Shown here: positions 1 through 5,404 of the stretch, piece after piece
Layout of the letters: every line of letters starts with the position of its first letter
Position numbering within the stretch: position 1 is the first letter of the stretch
Source: Pseudomonadota bacterium
GTDB lineage: Bacteria > Pseudomonadota > Alphaproteobacteria > Rhizobiales > Xanthobacteraceae
DNA length: 6,709 nucleotides
Reading direction: 5' to 3'
NCBI GenBank assembly: GCA_023392205.1
Contig: JAEVZN010000330.1
Coordinates: 1-6,709 of the forward strand
Notes under the pieces: generated by a model
Databases searched by the model: none
Told to the model about the DNA's origin: nothing
What the model saw: only the letters and a program-made list of their open reading frames with translations
Position numbers and translations under genes: made by a program

Positions 1-1330
1 CCGGGTGATCGTCATGTATGCCTCGCGCCTCGTCGAGGAGGGCGACGCAGACGACGTGTTTCACCGCCCGCGCCATCCCTATTCGATGGGCCTGTTGCGC
101 TCGGTGCCGCGGCTCGACCGGCCGCGCGGCCGCAGGCTGGAGACCATCGAGGGCCTTCCGCCCAACGCCGCCTCGCCCCCGCCCGGCTGCCGCTTCGCAC
201 CGCGCTGTCCCTACAAGATCGCGATCTGCGAGACCGAGCCGGAATTGCTGCGCACCGACACCGACGGATTGTCGCGCTGCCATCGCCACGAAGAGATCGC
301 CGAAGGCAAGATCGTCTGGGCAGCGGCGGATTCGGCGAAGCAATTCAGCGACAGCAAGACCGGCGAACCGCTATTGTCGGTGCGCAACCTCACCAAGCAT
401 TTCCAGATTCATGGCGGGCTGCGCGGCAAAGGCGGCGTCGTGCGTGCGGTGCAGGATGTCTCCTTCGACATCATGCCTGGCGAAACGCTCGGCCTTGTCG
501 GCGAATCCGGTTGCGGCAAGACCACGGTCGGACGACTGATCCTTCGGCTGGAAGAACCCAGTGGCGGCGAATTGCGCTTCGAGGGCCGCGACCTGTCGGC
601 AGCCAATGCTGCGGAAATGAAGGCGATCCGCCGCAAGATCCAGGTGATCTTCCAGGATCCGTATTCCTCGCGCAATCCGCGCATGACGGGCGGGCAGATC
701 ATCGCCGAGCCGCTGCACGTTTATCGTCTGGTGCCGGACCGGCGCGCCGAGGATGCGCGGGTCGCGCAATTGCTGGAACAGGTCGGCCTGCGGCCGGAAA
801 TGGCGGCGCGCTATCCGCACCAATTATCGGGCGGTCAACGTCAGCGCGTCGGTATCGCGCGGGCGCTTGCGATGGAGCCGTCCTTCATCGTGTGCGACGA
901 AGCGGTGTCGGCGCTGGACGTCTCGATTCAGGGACAGATCATCAATCTGCTGGAAGACCTGCAGAGCCGTCTCGGCCTCGCCTATCTGTTCATCGCCCAT
1001 GACCTTGCCGTGGTGCGGCATATCTCGATGCGGGTCGTCGTCATGTATTTCGGCCGCGTCATGGAAGTGGCCGACCGCGATACGCTGTACGATGAACCGC
1101 TGCATCCCTACACCAAGGTGCTGCTGGATGCGGCGCCTGTTCCCGATCCGACCGTCGAAAAAGGCCGCGAACCGCGGCTGATCAAGGGCGAATTGCCCTC
1201 GCATATGTCGCCCCCGTCCGGCTGCGTCTTCAATACGCGCTGCCTGATGGCGAGCGAGGATTGCCGCGAGGTTGTGCCTGTACTCGAAGAGAAGCGGCCG
1301 GGGCATTTTGCCGCTTGCATCAAGGTGTGA
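1..1330 (+). CDS. Fused dipeptide/oligopeptide-type ABC transporter ATP-binding protein (DppD-DppF / GsiA-like), 5' partial
   Basis: Energises import of a peptide-like solute by ATP hydrolysis on the cytoplasmic face of the inner membrane. The reading frame is open to the left edge (codons start at base 2), so the GTG at 5 is internal. Numbering residues from that GTG, residues 1-100 are only the tail of a first ATPase domain: VIVMYA-like strand, HPYS motif and a cysteine-rich oligo_HPY end (C62, C68, C75, C92). After a linker, a complete second domain starts near 122: Walker [10 protein letters not shown] 166-174, Q-loop Q217, signature LSGGQ 274-278, Walker B ending D298-E299, D-loop SALD 302-305, switch H332. 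A second oligo_HPY tail follows, with HPYT near 367 and C407, C413, C420, C438. Two fused ATPases in one chain is the GsiA/YejF arrangement. All catalytic motifs of the visible domain are intact. It is the first visible gene of the importer cluster, 49 bp before the binding protein. Substrate unknown. Confidence 0.95.
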   Translation, partial: RVIVMYASRLVEEGDADDVFHRPRHPYSMGLLRSVPRLDRPRGRRLETIEGLPPNAASPPPGCRFAPRCPYKIAICETEPELLRTDTDGLSRCHRHEEIAEGKIVWAAADSAKQFSDSKTGEPLLSVRNLTKHFQIHGGLRGKGGVVRAVQDVSFDIMPGETLGLVGESGCGKTTVGRLILRLEEPSGGELRFEGRDLSAANAAEMKAIRRKIQVIFQDPYSSRNPRMTGGQIIAEPLHVYRLVPDRRAEDARVAQLLEQVGLRPEMAARYPHQLSGGQRQRVGIARALAMEPSFIVCDEAVSALDVSIQGQIINLLEDLQSRLGLAYLFIAHDLAVVRHISMRVVVMYFGRVMEVADRDTLYDEPLHPYTKVLLDAAPVPDPTVEKGREPRLIKGELPSHMSPPSGCVFNTRCLMASEDCREVVPVLEEKRPGHFAACIKV

Positions 1331-1367
1331 CGACGACTGAAACTGACAAAAAAGACAATCAAGTACC

Positions 1368-1374
1368 GGGAGGA
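1368..1374 (+). promoter_or_regulatory. Strong Shine-Dalgarno site of the solute-binding protein gene
   Basis: GGGAGGA lies 5 nt before the ATG at 1380 and fixes that start. It follows an A-rich stretch (about 1341-1360) that is unlikely to fold, which fits efficient initiation on the binding-protein message. The downstream permease genes have much poorer sites. Confidence 0.8.
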
Positions 1375-1379
1375 ATACC

Positions 1380-2993
1380 ATGACTATTTCGCGCCGTACT
1401 GCACTTAAAGGCTCCGCCGGAGCGCTTGCGCTCGGACTGGCGGGAATGAATTTCGATTTCACCCGTGCCTATGCCCAGGCCGACAAGCCAAAGCGCGGCG
1501 GCAACCTGAACTTCGCGATCAGCGCAGAAGCGCCGCATTACGATCCGCATGCCAGCGATACCTATGCGACGCTGCATCTGGTCGCCCCCTTCTATTCGAC
1601 GCTCCTGCGCTACAATCTGCCGAAATTCCCCGAAGTCGAGGGCGACCTTGCTGCTTCGTGGGAGGTCGCACCCGACCTTCTCACCTACACGTTCAAGCTC
1701 AAGCCGAACGTCAAATTCCACGACGGCACTGAATTCACCTCCGCCGACGTGAAGGCAACCTATGACCGGATGCGCAACCCGCCGCAGGGCGTGGTGTCCA
1801 ACCGGCGCGCGACCTTCGCCGACATTGCGAGCATCGAGACGCCGGACGCCCTCACCGTCGTCTTCAAGATGAAGGCGCCCAACGCCTCCATGCTCGATCA
1901 TTTCGCAAGCCCCTGGAACGTCATCTATTCGGCCAAGGATCTCGCGGAAAATCCGGCCCTGCCGCGCACCAAGATCAACGGAACCGGCCCCTTCACCTTC
2001 GTTGAACATGTGAAAGGCAGCCATGTCTCCGGCAAGCGCAACGAGAACTACTTCAAGCCCGGCTTACCGTATCTGGACACGTACCGCGGCATCTTCACGC
2101 TGCAAGCAGCGGCGATGCTGAACGCACTTCAGGGCGGACAGGTGCTTGGCGAATTCCGCGGCATTTCTCCCGCCGAGCGCGACCGTCTGGTGGCGGCGAT
2201 GGGCGACAAGCTGCGCATCGAGGAATCGAGCTGGACGCTCAATCTTCTGGTCGCCTTCAACGTCGAGGCGAAGCCCTTCGACGATGTGCGGGTGCGCCGC
2301 GCGCTTTTGATGGCCATCGACCGCTGGGGCGGCAGCCAGGGCCTGTCACGCATCTCCACGCTCCGCTCGGTCGGTGGCGTGGTGCGTCCCGGCTCGCCGC
2401 TGGCGACGCCGGAAGCGGAGCTTGCGAAGCTTCCGGGCTTTTCCAAGGACATCAAGAAGTCCCGCGAGGAAGCGCGCAAGCTGCTGAAGGAAGCCGGCCA
2501 CGAGAACCTGAAATTCGTTCTCTGGAACCGCAATCTCGCGATGCCCTATACGCCTGCGGGAATCTTCCTGGTCGATCAGTGGCGGCAGATCGGCGTCACT
2601 GTCGAACACAAGCAGTCAGACACCGCACCCTATATCGCGGCGATGAACAGCGGCAATTTCGAAGTCGCCATCGACTTCTCCAACCTGTTCAACGACGATC
2701 CGACCTTGTCGATGACCAAGTTCCTGTCGCGCGAGAAAAATCCGCTCAACATGTCGCGCGCCAACGATCCGGAGATCGACAAGCTCTACGAATTGCAGCT
2801 GCGCGAACGCGATCCGGAGAAGCGCAAGGAGCATATCCGCGCGCTGGAAAAGCGGCTGTTCGAACAGGCCTATCAGCAACCGCTGCTCTGGTGGCATCGG
2901 ATTGTGCCGACGCACAAGGTCCTGATGGGATGGCAGATGTCGCCCAGCCACAATCTCGGCGCGCAGCTGGAAGGCGTCTGGCTGAACACCTGA
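1380..2993 (+). CDS. Peptide/nickel-class ABC transporter solute-binding protein (SBP_bac_5), Tat-type signal
   Basis: Periplasmic receptor that would bind the substrate and deliver it to the two permeases encoded just downstream. The 537 residues match the usual family-5 length. The N-terminus carries a twin-arginine motif (SRRTALK, residues 4-10), a hydrophobic stretch 12-21 and a likely cleavage after AYA (30-32), indicating export of a folded protein by the Tat route. The mature part shows the family hallmark near 88-131: LAASW, then the F-K-L-K-P-N-V-K-F-H-D-G block and ADVKATYDR. Further family-typical segments are GTGPF at 201-205, the NENYF region near 221-225, and VRVRRALLMAIDR at 303-315. 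The ATG at 1380 is supported by GGGAGGA 5 nt upstream. The gene sits between the ATPase and permease genes, so it is surely the cognate receptor. Family-5 proteins bind peptides, opines, nickel, glutathione or sugars, and the ligand cannot be deduced here. Confidence 0.95.
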   Translation: MTISRRTALKGSAGALALGLAGMNFDFTRAYAQADKPKRGGNLNFAISAEAPHYDPHASDTYATLHLVAPFYSTLLRYNLPKFPEVEGDLAASWEVAPDLLTYTFKLKPNVKFHDGTEFTSADVKATYDRMRNPPQGVVSNRRATFADIASIETPDALTVVFKMKAPNASMLDHFASPWNVIYSAKDLAENPALPRTKINGTGPFTFVEHVKGSHVSGKRNENYFKPGLPYLDTYRGIFTLQAAAMLNALQGGQVLGEFRGISPAERDRLVAAMGDKLRIEESSWTLNLLVAFNVEAKPFDDVRVRRALLMAIDRWGGSQGLSRISTLRSVGGVVRPGSPLATPEAELAKLPGFSKDIKKSREEARKLLKEAGHENLKFVLWNRNLAMPYTPAGIFLVDQWRQIGVTVEHKQSDTAPYIAAMNSGNFEVAIDFSNLFNDDPTLSMTKFLSREKNPLNMSRANDPEIDKLYELQLRERDPEKRKEHIRALEKRLFEQAYQQPLLWWHRIVPTHKVLMGWQMSPSHNLGAQLEGVWLNT

Positions 2994-3015
2994 TCCTGCG
3001 CGATCCAGACACCGG

Positions 3016-3040
3016 CCCTCTCCGCCCCCTGCGGAGAGGG
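3016..3040 (+). repeat. Perfect intergenic hairpin (10-bp stem, 5-nt loop), REP-like palindrome candidate
   Basis: CCCTCTCCGC and GCGGAGAGGG are exact reverse complements separated by CCCCT. The element begins 22 bp after the binding-protein stop and ends 25 bp before the DppB-type start. No T-run follows on either strand, so a classical intrinsic terminator is unlikely. From memory, palindromes with CCCTCTCC/GGAGAGGG arms are frequent between genes in Rhizobiales genomes. Between a binding-protein gene and its permeases such a stem could protect the upstream mRNA 3' end and lower permease expression, as described for the REP element between malE and malF in E. coli. That role is inference. 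Confidence 0.75.
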
Positions 3041-3065
3041 AACGCTTCTCCGGGAATCCCGAAAG

Positions 3066-4022
3066 ATGCTCCGTTACACCGTCAACCGCGTTCTGATGAT
3101 GATTCCGACGCTGCTCGGCGTGGCGGTGCTCGTCTTTTTCATGCTGCGGGTCGTGCCCGGCGACATCGTCGAGGTGAAGCTGCGTGGGGACGGCGGCAAT
3201 GTCACCCAGGAGGTAGTCGAAGCCGAGCGCGCGCGGCTCGGGCTCGACCGTCCGCTCATCACCCAGTTCGGCGAGTGGATGGTGAACATGGCGCGCGGCG
3301 ATTTCGGCATTTCGATGTGGACGGAACGTCCGGTGATGGAGGAAATCATGCTGCGTCTGGAGCTGTCGCTCCAGGTCGCGCTGATGGCGACCATCATCGC
3401 GGTGCTGCTCGCAATACCGATGGGCACGCTCGCGGCTTTGTTTCGCGACACATGGATCGACTATCTCGTCCGCGTGCTCACGATCGGCGGCCTCTCGATC
3501 CAGTCCTTCTCGATCGGCAAGCTGATCATGCTGAGTTTGCTGGCCTTCTTCAACTGGCTGCCGCCGATCACCTTCACGCCGTTCTATGTCGACCCATGGG
3601 CCAATTTCACGCAATTGATCTGGCCGGCGATGGCCGTGGGCTACCGCTATTGCGCGGTGGTGGCCCGCATGATCCGGTCGTCGCTGCTGGAAGTGCTGAA
3701 CGAGGATTACATCCGCACCGCGCGCGCCAAGGGCGTTTACGAGCGGCTCGTGATCTCCCGGCATGCGCTGCGCAACGCCCTGTTGCCGGCGATCACCGTG
3801 ATCGGCCTTGAATTCACCTTCCTGATCGGCGGCCTCGTCGTAACCGAGCAGGTCTTCAATCTCAATGGCATCGGACAATTGTTCGTGCAGAGCGTGGCGC
3901 GCAACGACTTCATGCTGATCCAGGGCATGGTGATGCTGATCGCCGCATTCTACGTGTTCGTGAACCTGATCATCGACCTGCTCTACGCGGTCTTCGATCC
4001 TCGCATCCGATACGATTCATGA
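3066..4022 (+). CDS. ABC transporter permease, DppB/OppB type
   Basis: One of the two inner-membrane subunits forming the translocation pore for the peptide-type importer. Its 318 residues match the family length. The start MLRYTVNRVLMMIPTLLGV is the characteristic DppB opening and first transmembrane helix (about 9-30). A long periplasmic loop follows (about 31-98), with the GDFGISMW segment at 78-85. Five further hydrophobic helices lie near 99-124, 136-164, 183-200, 238-262 and 284-310. The cytoplasmic EAA coupling loop, which contacts the ATPase, is seen as NEDYIRTARAKG at 212-223 followed by HALRNALLPA at 233-242. The C-terminus DPRIRY is also typical. The ATG at 3066 has only a weak purine-rich site (GAAAG directly before it), unlike the binding-protein gene. 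The stop overlaps the next start by four bases (ATGA), indicating translational coupling. Confidence 0.95.
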   Translation: MLRYTVNRVLMMIPTLLGVAVLVFFMLRVVPGDIVEVKLRGDGGNVTQEVVEAERARLGLDRPLITQFGEWMVNMARGDFGISMWTERPVMEEIMLRLELSLQVALMATIIAVLLAIPMGTLAALFRDTWIDYLVRVLTIGGLSIQSFSIGKLIMLSLLAFFNWLPPITFTPFYVDPWANFTQLIWPAMAVGYRYCAVVARMIRSSLLEVLNEDYIRTARAKGVYERLVISRHALRNALLPAITVIGLEFTFLIGGLVVTEQVFNLNGIGQLFVQSVARNDFMLIQGMVMLIAAFYVFVNLIIDLLYAVFDPRIRYDS

Positions 4023-4912
4023 CCATTGCAGCCCCCGCCCCCCGCGAAACCGTGCGCAGCGCGCCGAACCGCTATATCGAGTTCTGCCGGCAGCAGCCGC
4101 TCGGCGCGGTCAGTTTCGTCATCATCGTCGCGATGATGTTTGCGGGCATTTTCTCGCCTCTGGTGGCGCCCTACGATCCGCTGGCCATCGATTTTGCGGC
4201 CATCCTTGCACCGCCCTCCTGGGAGCATTGGTGCGGGACCGATGCCTATGGCCGCGACATCTGTTCGCGGCTGATCTACGGCTCGCGCACGGCGCTGGTG
4301 ATCGGATTCACGTCATCGTTCGTGGGTTCGACCATCGGCGCCATTCTCGGCGTCGCGTCGGCCTATTTCGGCGGCCGCATCGACAACTGGATCCAGCGGG
4401 TGATGGATATCCTGCTCGCCTTCCCGCTGATCGTGCTGGCGCTGGTCGTCGTCGCCGCCATGCGCAAGCTCGTGGTCGGTGGCGTGGACGTGAACCTGAT
4501 CGTCGCCATCGCCATCCCCATCGTACCCCGCGTGGCGCGTGTCGTGCGCGCGGCGGCGCTCGGCGTGCGGGTCATGCCCTATGTCGATGCGGCCCGCGCC
4601 GCCGGCTATTCCAACAAGCGGATCATTTTCCGTCACATGGCTCCGAATGTGGTGGCGCCCTATCTGATCATGCTGACGGCCTTCATTGCCCAGGCGATCC
4701 TGGCGGAGGCCTCTTTGTCCTTCCTCGGCCTCGGCGTCGCCGAGCCGACCCCGGCCTGGGGCCTGATGCTGTCCGGCAACGCCGCCGATTTCTACCGCGA
4801 GGCGCCGTGGATGATCCTTTTCCCCGGCGCCGCCATTTCGCTTGCGGTGTTCGCCTTCAACCTGTTCGGCGACTCGCTGCGCGACTATCTCGATCCGCGC
4901 TTCAAGTCCTGA
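4019..4912 (+). CDS. ABC transporter permease, DppC/OppC type
   Basis: Second pore subunit of the importer, partner of the DppB-type permease just upstream. Its 297 residues are normal for the family. A short cytoplasmic N-terminus ends in a first helix near 29-50. The DppC hallmark HWCGTDAYGRDICSRLIYGS spans 70-89 (compare the usual H-x-x-GTD-x-x-GRD-x-x-SR). Further hydrophobic segments lie near 92-115, 128-148, 157-170, 209-230 and 264-285. The EAA coupling loop is YVDAARAAGYSNKRIIFRH at 188-206, and the end GDSLRDYLDPRFKS is the standard DppC terminus. The ATG at 4019 overlaps the DppB stop codon (ATGA). No Shine-Dalgarno sequence is visible before it, so reinitiation by terminating ribosomes is likely. 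It is the last plus-strand gene of the cluster, ending 7 bp from a convergent gene. No ATPase follows because both ATPase domains are supplied by the fused gene at the start. Confidence 0.95.
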   Translation: MTIAAPAPRETVRSAPNRYIEFCRQQPLGAVSFVIIVAMMFAGIFSPLVAPYDPLAIDFAAILAPPSWEHWCGTDAYGRDICSRLIYGSRTALVIGFTSSFVGSTIGAILGVASAYFGGRIDNWIQRVMDILLAFPLIVLALVVVAAMRKLVVGGVDVNLIVAIAIPIVPRVARVVRAAALGVRVMPYVDAARAAGYSNKRIIFRHMAPNVVAPYLIMLTAFIAQAILAEASLSFLGLGVAEPTPAWGLMLSGNAADFYREAPWMILFPGAAISLAVFAFNLFGDSLRDYLDPRFKS

Positions 4913-4936
4913 AGCGCGCTCACCAGGTGAGCGTGC
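4896..4936. terminator. Convergent gene junction with two overlapping inverted repeats, possible bidirectional 3' end signal
   Basis: The first repeat, 4896-4918, pairs CGCGCTTCA with TGAAGCGCG (9 bp, loop AGTCC) and contains the DppC stop codon in its right arm. The second, 4917-4933, pairs CGCTCAC with GTGAGCG (loop CAG). It can extend to 4914-4936 with one G-T wobble, and it contains the DsrE-gene stop codon in its left arm. The two share 4914-4918, so only one can form at a time. Neither is followed by a T-run on either strand, so intrinsic termination is uncertain. mRNA 3' end protection is an alternative. Confidence 0.5.
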
Positions 4937-5378
4937 GCGCATTCTCCGCAAAGATGAAGCTCTGCGTATAGCCGGGCTTGCCAAGCTCGACGCCTGGCAC
5001 GAGGTCGTCGAGTTTCAGGTCGAATTCGGCCAGACACGGACCGCAGATCAGCACCTTGCCGCCGTCCTTGATGAAATCGGCAACGATCTCGCGCGGAATG
5101 CGCTTCATCGTCTCGCGCTGCGCCTGCTCGTCGGTCTTCGCCGCAAGCTTCACGGCGTCGAGGTTGAGGAAGATCGTCACCTGGTGGCCCATCTTCATCG
5201 TGTTGTGCGCGAAATGCAGTCCCATCCATCCGCGCCATGAATCGCCCGTGGTCATATTGACGAAAAGCGGCGGCTTGGCCGGCGTCTGCGCAACGGCCTC
5301 CAGCGGGCGCAAGGCTGGGATTGCGGCAACGGCAAATCCCATCGCCATTCCACAGATCAGTATCGCAAGTCGGTTCAT
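4920..5378 (-). CDS. Exported DsrE-family protein with CGPC motif
   Basis: Small 152-residue protein of the DsrE/DsrF/TusD-like fold, whose known members handle sulfane sulfur or persulfide on a conserved cysteine. Its own substrate is unknown. I chose the ATG at 5378 because GGAGGG lies 4 nt upstream; the longer TTG start at 5390 would overlap that site. Residues 1-30 form a Sec-type signal (MNR, hydrophobic 4-22, AVA at 28-30), so the mature protein should be periplasmic or membrane-tethered. The core has an N-terminal strand LFVNMT 38-43, a helix region around 50-62, GHQVTIFLNLDAV at 64-76, a helix near 84-105, GGKVLICGPC at 106-115 and GVELGK at 129-134. The cysteines C112 and C115 sit where DsrE proteins carry their active cysteine. 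The gene lies 26 bp downstream of the DUF294 gene on the same strand and is likely cotranscribed. Family placement is by pattern recognition; exact function is open. Confidence 0.82.
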   Translation of the reverse strand: MNRLAILICGMAMGFAVAAIPALRPLEAVAQTPAKPPLFVNMTTGDSWRGWMGLHFAHNTMKMGHQVTIFLNLDAVKLAAKTDEQAQRETMKRIPREIVADFIKDGGKVLICGPCLAEFDLKLDDLVPGVELGKPGYTQSFIFAENARTLTW

Positions 5379-5382
5379 TCGG

Positions 5383-5388
5383 CCCTCC
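5383..5388 (-). promoter_or_regulatory. Shine-Dalgarno site deciding the DsrE-gene start
   Basis: GGAGGG read on the minus strand, 4 nt before the ATG at 5376-5378. It makes that ATG the start rather than the in-frame TTG at 5388-5390, which overlaps the site. Confidence 0.75.
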
Positions 5389-5404
5389 AAGGCATTCAGC
5401 CCGG

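Noticed and set aside
5..7. GTG at the left edge as a gene start
   Set aside because: The frame is open upstream and the following residues are the end of an ATPase domain, so the gene is simply cut by the window.
1331..1379. Possible promoter in the gap before the receptor gene (CTGACA at 1343-1348)
   Set aside because: No matching -10 element at a suitable distance; the downstream bases are the ribosome site. The gene is more likely read through from the ATPase gene.
1359..2024. 221-residue minus-strand open frame opposite the receptor gene
   Set aside because: No recognisable domain and it lies antisense to the conserved N-terminal half of the receptor.
2579..3811. 410-residue plus-strand open frame overlapping the receptor and DppB-type genes
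   Set aside because: Arginine/alanine-rich translation with no motif, fully overlapping two convincing genes in another frame.
2616..3878. 420-residue open frame on the minus strand across the receptor/permease boundary
   Set aside because: It is antisense to two well-recognised transporter genes and crosses their intergenic hairpin. The product is rich in H, D, R, E and Q without any family motif, typical of a third-position GC shadow frame.
4842..5240. 132-residue plus-strand open frame continuing past the DppC stop
   Set aside because: Antisense to the DsrE-family gene, which has a signal peptide, ribosome site and family motifs. No ribosome site or motif supports this frame.
5388..5390. 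TTG as the start of the DsrE-family protein
   Set aside because: It overlaps the GGAGGG site that serves the ATG at 5378; the extra four residues (MEGR) add nothing family-like.
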